64,000 nt of DNA from Allium sativum (lineage: Eukaryota > Streptophyta > Magnoliopsida > Asparagales > Amaryllidaceae): the NCBI GenBank assembly GCA_030737875.1, contig CM060912.1, positions 884,577,199 to 884,641,198 on the forward strand, in the 5' to 3' direction. A program made the translations under genes and the position numbers. The notes below the pieces were generated by a model. It was given only the letters and a program-made list of their open reading frames with translations, did not search any database and was not told the origin of the DNA. Shown here one piece after another: positions 35,111 to 46,341 of this stretch (positions are counted from its first letter, which is position 1; each line of letters begins with the position of its first letter).

Positions 35111-35892
35111 GCAGTAATACTACTCTAAACATGAATTTTTATTTCATATGCGGTTTCTTGATTATGCATTTCATATGCGACTTCATGCTTTTTAAAACAT
35201 GTTAAATTTTCATATGCGGTTCATGCTTCTAAATCATGTTTCATTTCATATTTATATCTTTTTATTCGCATGTGAAATGTAAATAAAAATTTCATTCTTA
35301 TTTTCATTCTTTTTATTTACATATGAAATGTAAATAAAAGTTTCATTACTTTTATTTATATAAAATATATAAATAATATAACCATTTCATGTTTTCATTC
35401 ATTTATTCATTTATAACATGAAAATATTCATTGCTTTATGGTTCATTTTCCATTTTCGATCACTTTCTTAATTCAGTGATCTTAACTACTTAATTCCTTT
35501 TCAATCAAATTAAAGATTTAATTAAAATTTTATTTAGTTTTAATCTTCCAAAGTCATTATTAAATGATTATTCAATTTCTAGGGAATTAATTCTATCATA
35601 AATTCGGGTTAAAGAATAAATGTTATTTAAAACATAATTCACGATAAACCCAAATTTAGATTTCATAAATTTCCCATTTAATATATATAATTAGACATCA
35701 TTTATTTCAGAGTATTTCATTTAATCTTAAATAAAATATTAATCATCTTCGATTTCTTTTATAAAATGTATAACATAATTTATACGGGTTAAAATGGAGT
35801 TACTATTTTTTAAATGGACCGAATGGCCCAATTCATTTTCCTTATCCATTTATTATGTTTATCTTTACATTTTATTATTTAATAGCGGGCCA

Positions 35893-36105
35893 GACCTCTC
35901 ACATTAGGCCTACAACTTGTGGATGCTGGATATGCCGGTTGGTTCCGGGCAGACTTCTACCACAGGTTGGGCTTAACCTCGTGTCTTGACCCAATTCGTA
36001 TTTGCGCACTTGGACCTCTCACATTAGGCCCAACATTTATGGCTGCTGGATATGCCGGTTGGTTCCGGGCAGACTTCCGCCATAAATGTGACCTAACCTC
36101 GTGTC
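35893..36105 (-). repeat. Paired CCGG hairpin modules (C)
   Basis: Copies at 35893-35985 and 36013-36105. The apex GCCGGTTGGTTCCGGGCAGA is diverged but recognisable. Stems are ACTTGTGG/CCACAGGT (one G-U pair) in one copy and CATTTATGGC/GCCATAAATG in the other, so paired substitutions keep the helix. Confidence 0.85.
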
Positions 36106-36679
36106 CAGGTACAATTAATAATTATAATTATAATTATCTCCTAAAAGTATTATTTTAAAACATTTCATATTTTAGAATATTTAATTTCTAAAATATCATT
36201 CATTCTTTTACTTATCCTTTCATTTCAGTAAACATTAATCTTTCCATATTAATATCATAAAACTATTCCCAAAATGTTTCAATTGTAATATCAAAACTTA
36301 CTATTTTGATATTAAATGAAATCTTCCTCAATCAATCCATTTATGTTAAATTTTAAAATCAAATCTTCTAAATTTACAAGTTAACATAAAAACGAGATTT
36401 TTCAATTCAAATCTTCATTATTATAATTGGAATGAAATCTTACCAATTTAAACTTTTTATTTCATCCTTTTTAAATGTGCAATCTTCTTAATTAAATCGT
36501 CCATTAATTCCATTAATTGAGTAAATAATGAAAATATTTCAAGTTCCTCAATAACGCTAATTATATATTCACATTCATGTACAACTTTCATGTGCAATAT
36601 CCATATATATTTTTTTTTTATATATTTAATCAGAAACACTACGAATATATTTATTTACATATTTTACTTAAAAACGCTT

Positions 36680-36970
36680 AAAATAAACTTGCATTCATGT
36701 TTTTGACATAACAATAAAAATAAAGTTGCATTCATATTTTTATGTAAATAAAAATAAAGTTTCATTCGTATTTTTATCAAAACAATAAAAATAAAGTTTC
36801 ATTCATATTTTAACAGAACGATGCAAATAAAGTTTGCATTTATATTTTATCAAAACAGTGTAAATAATGTTTGCATTCATATCTTTATCAAAACAATGCG
36901 AATAATGTTGCATTTATATTTAAAAAAAAAAAACAATGCAATTAAGTTTGCATTCTTATTTTATTAACAA
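36680..36970. repeat. AT-rich tandem repeats (C)
   Basis: About seven imperfect units of roughly 40 bp with AAAACAAT and AAATAAAGTTTGCATTCATA. These partly explain the great length of C. Confidence 0.7.
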
Positions 36971-38596
36971 CAATGAAATTATAATTATTTTCTAAATTTA
37001 CCTAACGCGCTAAAAATAAGTTATCAATCTTATTTTAACTTAAACAATGAAAATATATTTATTTTCTACTTTCACTTAACGCGCTAAAAAAAAAAATATA
37101 ACAACACTCATATTTTTACATAAACGTTGGAAATAAGGTTGCATTCCTATTGTGACATTAACTATGAAAATAAGTTTATTTTCTTAAATTTTATTAAGAC
37201 GCTAAGACTATTTTAATAATCTTATTCTTACTTAAGTGTTAAAATATAATACAAATTTGCTATTTACACTCACGCACTAAAATGTGGTTATTTTCCTATT
37301 TACATGACCGCACTAAAATTTTGGTCATCTTCCAATTCACATGGCCGCATACAAAAATTAATAACACACAGAATATGGTGTCGCGCTTGCATATCAATAA
37401 AATGATAAATAACATAATATGGGGTGTTCAAATCCATTCCAAACCATTCAATGAGCAACATGTAGATTGATGTTAAACATTCATGTCGACAAACAATAAT
37501 GACAACATACAATATGGTATTAAGTCTTCATGTCATCGCATATAATAACATCATAAGATGTAGTGTCGCATTTTTGTGTCAAGATCCCAACTTTGTTTTT
37601 TTTTTTCATCTAAATAAAATAAGATTTTTTTTTTTTTTTTTTTTTTACGTATGTGTTATAAAAATCCTAACTTGATTTATAAATATAATTAAAAGATTTA
37701 AACTTTCTTTTACAATATAAAAATCCTATCTTTATAAATTTTAAATAAAGATCTAATCTTTATTCTTAACACATCATACAATAAAAGATCAAATTTTTAT
37801 TCTCAAAACAACATAAAACACAAAATCTAATTTTTTATTTGTCAAAACAACATTAAAAAAAAAAAGATCAAATCCATTCGTGTAGATTCCAACAACGCAA
37901 TTCATATGACAATCATCCAAACACAAATCCAAACCCAAGCATCAACATGTAGTCATACATCACGGATCTAGTTCACTTCTCATTAAATTATTTAAATAAC
38001 AAAAAAATAATAATTAAATTAAAAATAGAATCTCACCTTGATTTTTGCTGAAAATTTGACTGTCTCGGATTCAGCTCTGGTCTGCGCCATCGCGAAGAGC
38101 TCGGAAAGACGAGTCCAATGCAATTTACGGTTCGTCAATCGGACCTTGTACGAGAGAGTTATGATTTATTAAAGTTGGAAATAATTAAATAATTAATTAA
38201 TATTCGTGAAAAATACCTAAAAATTTCACTGTCTCAGAATTGGACAAAATTAGTGTCCACGCGTCCATCTCGTCGCCACGATCCCAACGCACCTGAAATC
38301 GTCGATTTTCGACTTCGTATGAGTGAGTTATGCAATTTTAAAGTTCTGGAAATTAATTAAATAATTTAAAAATAAAATAGAAAATACCCTCAGCCCATTG
38401 ACCGAAAAACACTGTTCACCGCCGAACTTTGACCGCACTTTGCCGCTGCCTCGGGCCACCTGACGCCACGGGACCACAGCCAATGTCTTCGTCTTGGCGA
38501 GACGCACCACCACCAGAAAGAGCCGCCCCTAAAGCTTCTCCGATCATCGGGAAATCGCCTAGAAAGGATTTCGCCTCGCGGGTCCCACAGGCCGCC

Positions 38597-38899
38597 TCAC
38601 ACCTCCAAACTGCCTGAAATTTTATGAGCATCTTCGTCTTGCGTAGTCGAAGAACTTCCGTGTTCGTGACTTCGTCTAATTCTTCCTCGATTCACGGGAA
38701 TTTCTTGATTTACGTTTTGAGTTTCTGAATTTCGAAAACAGCGAGCTTTACGAGATTCCGGCAAATCCGAGCGCTGTTTGACAAAACCGACTACACCATT
38801 AGCTTCGTATCGTCGAGACCTTCGAGAAAACATATAATTTGCTATGGTTTGAAGAGATTTTATTTTTTTATGAATTTTAGAGGAAGAGGGAGCCGCCAT
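38597..38899 (-). CDS. Leader ORF in solo LTR C, 100 codons
   Basis: Minus strand, starting MAAPSSSKIHKKIKSL in a good context (CCATGG), rich in Ser, Arg and Lys, with no recognised domain. Position and start wording parallel the short ATGGC ORF in B. It lies in the predicted first exon, upstream of the donor at 38036. It may be a chance ORF in a GC-richer leader. Confidence 0.3.
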   Translation of the reverse strand: MAAPSSSKIHKKIKSLQTIANYMFSRRSRRYEANGVVGFVKQRSDLPESRKARCFRNSETQNVNQEIPVNRGRIRRSHEHGSSSTTQDEDAHKISGSLEV

Positions 38900-41066
38900 G
38901 GAAATTGAGAAAAAAATGATGGAAAAGAGAGTGGCTGCTGTGCATTTCGAATTTCAGCCCTAAAACTCAGAAAAAAAGATAATATATACCATGGGTCTAA
39001 TTTTGGTTTGGGCCCAAATATCATTATGTGCCCAATTACTCAATTTTCAACTGTTTTCTTCAGTTCAAAAATTCTTATAAATACATGCTGATTTCAAAAT
39101 TAATAAAATTTTAAACATAATTATTTCAGGTCATTACGAACCCAACGAACCTGATTTCGTAATTTTCCGATTCCGTATGAATTTATTATAAATTTCCGAA
39201 GTCTGAAAATAGACTGTATTTCCACTGTAAAAATTATACAGGCCACAAAATAATTCCAAAAATTATAAATTTTAGAATTTTACCTTAATTTAATATTCCG
39301 AATCCATAGAAACTGGTTTCGTCGAATTCGGAGTTCGTTTGCAAAAATTCTATTTTTCAGGTGTATATTTTAATATTTTAAAAATACCAAAAATAGTGGA
39401 ATTTTTCCGAAACTCAAAAATATAAGTTCTTATAGTCATTTTTATATGTAAACAACATTCTAAAACCAATGGAGATGGTTTCGGGTCCTAATTCCTTATT
39501 CTGCAAAATGTAGCATTTTGGCCCTTATAAATTTCATAGCGACCATTCTAGATTTTAATTTTGACATAACTTTTGATTCCCGTTATGAAATTTCGATTTT
39601 TCGGATTCGTTGGAAAGATAAATTTAAATAGATTCTAATATTTTTGGTTTCACTAAAATCCGTTAAATTTTGCATCCTGTACGGTCAGTCAAAGTTCAAT
39701 TTGACTTTTCAAACTACCGCGTTATTTCTAACTCTTTTTATAATAAAAATTAAATCATTCATTCTAACTTCGATTTGAATCAAATTTGTGATCATTATTA
39801 TTTAAATAAATTATATTATATTGTCAAAATTCATTAAAATTTTCTAAAATAAAATTTTTAAATTGGTCCTGATTTTTGCGGGTTGTTACACTATTTGTGC
39901 CAAATTCCATGTATATAATATTTATGCAAATTTGTTCATAACAAGATTATACCAAGATTTACAGATCAAGCCCAAACTTGCAAATACAATGATAATATCC
40001 AATTTCATGTTGCCAATTATTACATCATATTCATATAGGCAATAATTCCATAATTCCCCCGTATACATATCGTCAGCAAATCGCGATTTTAGGCCAAGGT
40101 CCGAAATTGACTAAGGTTCATGAAAAGAAAATAAATTGGGGGAGATAGAAATTGAATAAAAATGAGATCTGAGGAAAACATCATCATATGCATAAATATT
40201 ACAACTTGATGATAAAGTCATCACAAATCAAGAAAACTGCTGAATAGATCATAAATTTGTCATGAACATAAAGATAGACAAGTCCCAAAACAGAAGATTC
40301 AAGGAGCAACAGAAATAGATCAGAATCGATAAACATACTTAGATCCAATTCCACTTTATTTCATGTCCATATTATAATTAAATATCTAAATCTAAAAGTA
40401 ACTAGCACTTACAGAGCATAGCTAGTGAATTAGGAACTGAAATTGTCATAGAACGCTGTAGTAGTGTTGATTTATTGTTTGAACCATTGTTGAAGCTTTG
40501 TTCTTTAAATTGATTTGAGTTTGAATGCTTGTACTTTGATTTGGAGGCGGCGGCCATGGTTCAAGAGGGAGTTCAACAGCATAATAGTGTAATAATGATT
40601 TGATATGAATTAGGTTAGGTCTAAGGGTGTTTTTATAGGTGTAGCAACTATTTTAGGCCCTTAGATTAACCCTAGAATCAATCCGGACCATCAAAACACA
40701 TCTTAGGCTTCAAAAATTTGTTCTGGGTCAAACCAGGCCGACCAGGTCGACCTATAAGGTGGGGAGATCGACACTATGGTCGACCTGGGGGGGGGGGGGG
40801 GAGGTCGACCCTATGGTCGACCTGGGGGGGTGGTGTAGGTCGACCCTATGGTCGACCCCTGTTCCAGTGCTGCCTGAAAACTGCTGAAACTTGCACAGGC
40901 CATAACTTCTTCATCCGACTCCGATTTTCGAAAATTCGGACTCTATTTCATGTAAAATTTCGAGACGAACTCAATGGCGTAACCCGTTTCCCCTGATTAT
41001 GACTTTAAAATTTAATTCTTCCTTGATTTCTTGTTTTAACATGTTATAAAAATACGGGTTGTTACA

Positions 41067-41071
41067 ATAAC
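41067..41071. repeat. Target site duplication of element B (right)
   Basis: ATAAC, identical to 24245-24249. Confidence 0.9.
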
Positions 41072-41558
41072 CAAGTGGACATAGGCATATTCAAGCTGAA
41101 CCACTCTAAATTGCATGTCTTCACTTTTTCATTTATTCTTCAATTTTTTATTCTCTACTTTATGACTTTGGTGTGTTGAACCATTTTTGGTATTTTCACT
41201 GAGAAATTTGAATTCTCAAGCGTAAGGATTTTGTATTTACTAGCAGATTCCCAAGTTCATTGAGAAGTTCATGTTCCATTCATTTCCCATCACTATGGTT
41301 TCCGAAAAAACCACTACCTCTTGCAGAGCGTCGAGTAACCAATCTCAGGATGATGTGAACCAACAACCCTTTAACATCGAGAATGTTGTTGCAACCACTA
41401 CAACTGCTGCACCCAATGTTTCCAAGCCAAATTCTTCACCTGTGATGTGCAACGACCTCATGGAGATCATGAGAAAGTTGAATGAGGCTGCTAGTACTAT
41501 GAATGATCAAATGCATGAGAACATCGTGCTGAGGAAGGATATCAACAAAATGACAGCG
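41072..41558 (+). pseudogene. gag: Element F: leader and gag N-terminal part
   Basis: Continues the sequence left of B. The text around 41072-41140 resembles the R/U5 region of a plant LTR. From 41285 an ORF starts MVSEKTTTSCRASSNQSQDD and continues with a Met/Leu-rich possible coiled coil (LMEIMRKLNEAASTMNDQM) up to the D insertion. The right side of D (56860 on) carries decayed gag of the same element. No LTR boundary or primer site was found for F. Confidence 0.5.
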
Positions 41559-41563
41559 CAATG
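41559..41563. repeat. Target site duplication of element D (left)
   Basis: CAATG, identical to 56855-56859 on the far side of the whole three-LTR array. Confidence 0.92.
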
Positions 41564-43019
41564 TGCAACAACCCGTATTTTTGAATAACATGTTATAACA
41601 CAAATCAAGGCAGAATTAAACTGTAAAATCTGAATCAAGGGAAATAGGCTGTGCCATTGCGTTCGTCTCGGAAAAATATGCAAAATAGAGTCTGAGTCTT
41701 CGAAAATCGGAGTCCGTATGACGAAGATATGGCCTCGCGAAGTTTCACGAAAAATTCAAATTTCAAAAAGATTCAAATTTCAGAAAATCAGAAGTGGCGG
41801 GAAAATTCCCGCCAGACCCAGGGGGGTTCGACCTGGGGGTCGACTGGGGAGTCGACCCCCCCCCCCAGGTCGACTGGGGAGTCGACCCCAGGGTCGACCT
41901 GGGTGTCGACCTGCCTCCCGAATCTGCTTTTCTGCCTGGGTGCGTTCTGATGTTTCTGGTCTCGTTTTCAGTCTAGATTCGTCTGCCTAAACCTATTTAA
42001 ACAGCCCCAAACCCAGCCTTCTCTGCACACAAATCATTCTGCTTCTACTCTGCCTCTGTTCTAAATAAAAATAAACTGGCATCGCTACTCTGCTGGAATC
42101 TAAACTAGAAGATAATCAACATCAACCTAAGCAACTCGATTCAAGATTAAAGCTTCAACAACAGTTAAAGAGAATCAACTAACGACGCTACAACTAAAGT
42201 TCTTTCCTTAATCCAATCAAGGCAAGTACAGTTATTTTTCGATATAAACGTTAATTCTGATTGTGACATGAATTGTAGATCTGGATCTGAGGTTATGTCT
42301 GTTTCGTTCTGTTTAGATCTATCTTATTCTGTAACTCTTTCTGTTTTCTGTTTTATAGCCAGGCTACCACGAGCCTGAGCCAATCTTATAAGAGAATAAC
42401 ATACGTTAAAATGTTTGGGACAATCAAATGAATATGCAGAAATTGGGCATGAACGATATGTGATTGATTTGGGGAAAGAACATAGGTTGAACTTGGAACC
42501 TAGAACACAAATCTAAGGCATAAATTGGACTGATCTGTGACTGAATTGAATAAAGGACATAGGTTGTAAACTAGATCTAGATCTGTGCATATATGACAGT
42601 TTGGGAATATCATATGGTAATATATGACTTGTAATATCTGGAATATTAAGATCTGAACTAAAGGACATTTCTTAGATCTAGATCCTTGGACATATTATGA
42701 CTTGGACTGAAAGGAACATGTTGTTTAGGCGTAAAGGACCTTTATTAAAATAGGATAACTATAAATGTGAACACGCCTAAATATGGATTTTTGGATAATT
42801 AGCAATAAAGGCTATAATTTGGCATAATTCATACCATGATTTGGGAATTTACCTATTGAGTTAGGTCTACCCCTGATCATCTATTCAACCTTTGTTTTAT
42901 GTGAGTCTAGGCATATGATTTGGAGTTTTTAGAGATTCTTCTGTATTATGCAATGTTTAACTAAAAATCTGTAGCCTATGTTGAATTATGAATTATGACC
43001 ATGATTTGGCAAATAAGTG

Positions 43020-43400
43020 TAGGCTAAATTTGTTGAATTGCCTAAATCTGCTAAACTGAATTTGTAGATATGCCTAATTTGTTATCTGTCATCTGCTAAG
43101 TCTATTGAAAATGCCAAATCTGCTAAATCTGTTATCTGCTCTGCTAATCCGCTTAATCTGTTGAAATGCCTATCCTGCTGATCTGTTAAGTTGCCTAATC
43201 TGCTAGTTCTGTTGCATGGTCTAAACTGCTAATTAAATGGAAATGCCTAGCCTGTTAAATTTGTCTGTTGAGATGCCTAATCTGTTATATGCCAAAATCT
43301 GCTAAGTGCTAAATCTGTTAAATCTGTTAAGTCACCCAATCTGCTAAAATCTGTTATCTGCTATATCAGTTGAGTTGATGTGATCATTCTGTTATTGATA
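43020..43400 (+). repeat. CTGCTAAATCTGTTA tandem repeats (D LTR1)
   Basis: Imperfect short repeats of ATCTGCTAA and ATCTGTTAA. Repeated in LTR2 (about 48850-49210) and LTR3 (about 54690-55030). Unlike the A and B arrays they show no paired arms. Confidence 0.7.
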
Positions 43401-43477
43401 TAATCTGAATTGGCATATATATTGGGCGTACGCATAAACGGTAAATAATTAATTAATTGGCCGCAAAGATAAAAATG

Positions 43478-43684
43478 GCTAACTCGAGGTTAGAATGAGT
43501 TTGCGACGTAAATCCGTCCGGAACCGCCCGGCACATCCAGTGGCCACAAACAATAGGTTCTAATGTGAGAAGTTAGTCATAACCTGCTTTAGACACGAGG
43601 TTAGGTCTGGCTTGTGGCAGAAGTCTGCCCGGAACCGCCCGGCCCATCTAGCGGCCACAAGCTAACGACCTAATGTGAGAGGTC
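43478..43684 (+). repeat. Paired CCGG hairpin modules (D LTR1)
   Basis: Copies 43478-43578 and 43592-43684. Stems include TTAGAA/TTCTAA in the first and TTAGGTC/GACCTAA and GCTTGTGGC/GCCACAAGC in the second. LTR2 has 49303-49403 and 49417-49509; LTR3 has 55133-55234 and 55248-55340. In LTR2 and LTR3 the inner stem of copy 1 is perfect (GTTTGCG/CGCAAAC). Confidence 0.85.
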
Positions 43685-44821
43685 TGGGCATTAATAATTA
43701 TTTAATGCAAATCTGAGATAGGAATGACGTCTAAACGTGTTGGGGGAATAGGGTTAAACCAACTGGACCAATATGTGTAGTAAACCCGTCATGAATCTGT
43801 AGGCCCAATACAAGGTTAGACAAATCTGAAAATCTGTTAAATCTGTACATCTGATCTGTTAGTCTGAAAACTTGTTGATTTGATCTGTGAACTAGTAAAT
43901 CTGAACTCTGTCTGAACTTGCAAACAAGTTAATCTGAAATCTGTTAGTCTGGGGACACAGGTTAGGAGGGGAAATACTTGTGTCATCTGTTGCTTGGGGC
44001 CCATATTAGTCAGTAACCCGTTCTGGTATCAATACGTTAACCCCACACCAGGTAGGGTCCGGGCACGCTTACTGAACTAATTATAAGTGGTCCATTCTGA
44101 TAATGGCGAGGGGTGTTGATGGTGCGTTCCAACCGAGTCATGTGCTTGCATGGATCCTGGTCCGCCTCTGGGGATGTAAGACGCCGAGACATCTGTAAAT
44201 AGGTCTGTGTCATTCAAAGGTTGCCACTTTAGGGAATGATACACCCTTCTGTGGGGCTGGCACAGGGTATTTATGTACTAGGGAGCCGATCGCTTGGGGT
44301 AGGATTTAGGGTACACTAAACTCTGTCTGTTTCTGTGGGTACCGTCTGTTTCTGTTGGGTGGCAACACCTGTCTGTTTCTGCGTGGTACCGTCTGTTGGG
44401 GTGGTAAAGGCCCATTTCTAGTGTACACCAAATTCTGACATTCTGCTTCTGTATGGATTATTCTGTTTCCCGTCTGATCAGGTTGTAAAGGCCCATTATT
44501 ATTATTCTGTTTCCGTTAGTATTCTGTTTCCATCTGTTCGGGTGGTAAAGGCCCATTATTCTGTTTCTGTCTGTTGGGGTAGAAAAAGGCCCAATACTAG
44601 CATTCAGTAGAAATTATTCTGACTCTATTTCTGTTGTAGAGTGTTAGGGTAACACCTAAACCAGTTAAACTAGTATTAGTGCAGAGAAGTGAAAAGTAAT
44701 AATTTATATCATTCTGTATCTTCTGTATATCTGTAAACCCGGTGATGTTATCTCTTGTCCAGCTTTATGTTCATGTCATTATTACTATTATCTGTTCATA
44801 ACTGAAAATCACTGGACTTGC

Positions 44822-44836
44822 CAGACTTTATGTCTG
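44822..44836 (+). promoter_or_regulatory. LTR stem-loop CAGAC-TTTAT-GTCTG (D LTR1)
   Basis: A perfect 5-bp stem. Compared with A and B (CAGTC/GACTG) the fourth pair is reversed, a compensated double change. Copies at 50647-50661 and 56468-56482. Confidence 0.75.
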
Positions 44837-44839
44837 ACC

Positions 44840-44877
44840 TTGTTTGCTTTCGCCCCTTTCTTCCGTTCCCCCCCCAG
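44840..44877 (+). promoter_or_regulatory. Pyrimidine tract and CAG acceptor candidate (D LTR1)
   Basis: CTTTCGCCCCTTTCTTCC then a C run ending CAG/GTTTCC. The C run differs in length among the three LTRs and is longest near 50692-50707. With the GC-type donor at 42222 it defines a 2.66 kb candidate intron. Confidence 0.5.
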
Positions 44878-45210
44878 GTTTCCTTAGGAGGGAGTACCAT
44901 AGCTTGATCCGGATTCCGTCTGCTTGAAGTGTTTGAAGTATGGCTTGGCTCAGGATAGCTTCTGTTCTGTGGGGATTATGCTTTTAAAATTTTGTACTCT
45001 GATAGTTTTGAACAAGGCTGATATTGATGTACTTGAGTTTTTGATAAAGATGTAACCATACTGATTTATGTTTTTCCGCTGTAATAAAGATAATATTTTT
45101 CAAGTATTGTTTATCTGTCTTGTAATATTCTGTTCTGTTTACTAAAATACTCCATCAAAGTTAAGGCATTCCCTTTGTGAGTGACCTTAACGGAGGTGGG
45201 GTGTTACACT

Positions 45211-45222
45211 TGGTATCAGAGC
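45211..45222 (+). promoter_or_regulatory. Primer binding site, tRNA-iMet (D interior 1)
   Basis: TGGTATCAGAGC, 2 bp after LTR1. Identical at 51043-51054 after LTR2. Confidence 0.92.
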
Positions 45223-45388
45223 TGAAGGTTACCAGATTTGATAAAGAATTTTTGAAAACTATTTTCCAAAAGGTTTTAAAAAAGGAGGTATTTTCAAAAG
45301 TAAAGCCTATTTTGAAAAACATAATCCCCGAAAGCCATATATCTTTCTTTTGATTCTCCATTTTGAATCTTTTCTCTTTCGTTTCAGC

Positions 45389-46225
45389 ATGGCTGAAGAT
45401 TTGAACCTTCCGGAGGGTGTGACGATACCAGGGTGGTTTAGGAGGTATTTGGAGGCTCGGGCCACCACCGCAGGTCCAACAGATGTTCCTCCACCCCCAG
45501 TTGCACACGTTCCTCCTCCTCCTCCTCGCGATTATACTTTTGCAAAGACGTGCAAGGAGTTTAAGGCTATGGGTGGAAAAACTTTTCAAGGCTCGGAGAC
45601 GTTTGTGGAAGCCAGAGACTGGCTTAAGGAGACGGAGGAATTGCTAGGAATCTTTGAAGTAGATGACGAAAGGAAGGTCCGTTTAGCAGCTTGGCTGATG
45701 AAGGGAGAGGCCTCGTTTTGGTGGGAGGTCACTAACGGGGAGCGTCCTGTTGACTCTTGGGCAGATTTCAGGCGTCGCTTTGAGGCAAAATTTCTCTCAT
45801 GGGCAGAGGAGAATCTACATATGGAAAAGTTTTTGACATTAAAGCTAGGAAGCTCATCAGTGAAAGAATATGTCAACAAATTTAATCAGTTAGCAAGGTT
45901 TGTCTTAGAATTAGTGAACATACCGGAGAAGAAGGCTCTGAGGTTCGTTAAAGGTTTGAATGAGCCATTGCAAGGGTTGGCTATGACCCACATCCCTATG
46001 GGGGCCACCTTTGAAAAGCTAGTAGAAATGGCACTCATGCACGAGGATAAGGCATCCGAGAATAAAGAGGCAAAGAAGGAAGAACCACAAAACAAGAAAA
46101 CCTGGCCTAAAAAGGAAAACCAAAGGAAAGATAAGGAATCTGAAGACAAGAAGGAGAAAAAGTGTTTTACCTGCGGGAGCACAACTCATCTGAATAAGGA
46201 CTGCCGAAAGCGGAAGGGCACTTGA
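45389..46225 (+). CDS. gag: Element D gag, copy 1 (278 codons, ends inside second zinc knuckle)
   Basis: I chose the ATG at 45389 (MAEDLNLPEG) because it is where homology to plant chromovirus gag begins; the upstream Met is in untranslated leader. A Pro-rich stretch lies at about 33-47, then the retrotransposon gag core: GGKTFQG about 62-68, DWLKETEELL about 77-86, GEASFWWEV about 106-114, FRRRFEAKFLSWAEENL about 127-143 and a Lys/Glu-rich linker about 220-258. A zinc knuckle at 259-272 is intact (CFTCGSTTHLNKDC). The stop TGA replaces the first Cys of a second knuckle: the frame continues FNCGEMGHFTRDC to a TAG near 46340. Gag would form the particle and bind RNA. No protease or RT follows. 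It could still make a one-knuckle protein. Confidence 0.82.
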   Translation: MAEDLNLPEGVTIPGWFRRYLEARATTAGPTDVPPPPVAHVPPPPPRDYTFAKTCKEFKAMGGKTFQGSETFVEARDWLKETEELLGIFEVDDERKVRLAAWLMKGEASFWWEVTNGERPVDSWADFRRRFEAKFLSWAEENLHMEKFLTLKLGSSSVKEYVNKFNQLARFVLELVNIPEKKALRFVKGLNEPLQGLAMTHIPMGATFEKLVEMALMHEDKASENKEAKKEEPQNKKTWPKKENQRKDKESEDKKEKKCFTCGSTTHLNKDCRKRKGT

Positions 46226-46341
46226 TTCAATTGTGGTGAGATGGGTCACTTTACTAGAGACTGCCCGAAGAGACGTGGACAAGGGCAGAGGGCAGGACCA
46301 ACTTCTGGAGGGCAGGCCAACACTCTCGAGGATAGTGGATA
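46226..46341 (+). pseudogene. D gag C-terminal end after premature stop (copy 1)
   Basis: In frame with gag: rest of the second CCHC knuckle (FNCGEMGHFTRDC), then a Gly/Gln/Arg-rich tail and a stop. In copy 2 (52058-52173) the last knuckle Cys is also changed to Tyr (TRDYP). Confidence 0.7.

Larger units (their letters stand above)
33321..39890 (-). mobile_element. Element C: solo LTR of about 6.6 kb
   Basis: 6570 bp with TGTAACGACACGG at the left and GCGGGTTGTTACA at the right, flanked by a perfect 5-bp TSD. There is no internal terminal repeat, primer site, polypurine tract or pol, so it is a solo LTR. Orientation is minus, because in that sense it begins TGTAACAACCCG like B and D and carries the CCGG pair and stem-loop in the same order. 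In element sense it has an open leader ORF (38899-38597), a donor AAG/GTGAGA (GT at 38036), AT-rich tandem repeats, the CCGG pair (36105-35893), the stem-loop (33711-33698) and a TTTAGCAG acceptor candidate (33606-33608). Confidence 0.88.
24250..41066 (-). mobile_element. Element B: degenerate long-LTR gypsy element
   Basis: Minus strand. The 3' LTR is at 24250-28292 and the 5' LTR at 30438-41066 (split by C), with TSD ATAAC. Net length without C is about 10.2 kb. The interior (28293-30437, 2145 bp) has a tRNA-iMet site, a polypurine tract and only shreds of protease, integrase and chromodomain; RT is gone. The LTRs align with those of D at both ends (TGTAACAACCCGTATTTTT; GTGAGTGACC..GGAGGTGGGGTGTTACA), so B and D belong to one lineage. 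Confidence 0.92.
30438..41066 (-). repeat. Element B 5' LTR, split by C
   Basis: Two parts, 30438-33320 and 39891-41066. Joined at one copy of CTATT they give about 4054 bp, matching 24250-28292. It includes an expanded AT dinucleotide tract (32881-32922) that is shorter in the other LTR, and a long C/G homopolymer near 40788-40802. Confidence 0.9.
41564..45208 (+). repeat. Element D LTR1
   Basis: 3645 bp, starting TGCAAC (third base changed from TGTAAC). It has a GTCGAC cluster (about 41826-41915), TATTTAAA (41994-42001), a donor-like AAG/GCAAGT (42222, GC type), CTG-rich repeats (about 43020-43400), the CCGG pair (43478-43684), GGGAGCCGATCG (about 44281), further tandem repeats (about 44300-44600), the stem-loop (44822-44836), a CAG acceptor candidate (44877) and AATAAA near 45081. 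The short ATGGC leader ORF present in LTR2 and LTR3 is lost here (CTGGC). Confidence 0.93.

Noticed and set aside
37620..37646. Long poly-T as the tail of a minus-strand SINE or LINE
   Set aside because: Lies inside solo LTR C, with no target duplication or SINE promoter boxes around it.
33321..39890. C as a full element with its own interior
   Set aside because: No second copy of either terminus inside, no primer site, polypurine tract or pol motif.
43020..43400. CTG-rich repeats in D as another hairpin array
   Set aside because: Units lack complementary arms; only simple tandem repeats are supported.
45161..45589. 142-codon minus-strand ORF over the D gag start (also 50993-51421)
   Set aside because: Shadow of gag on the opposite strand.
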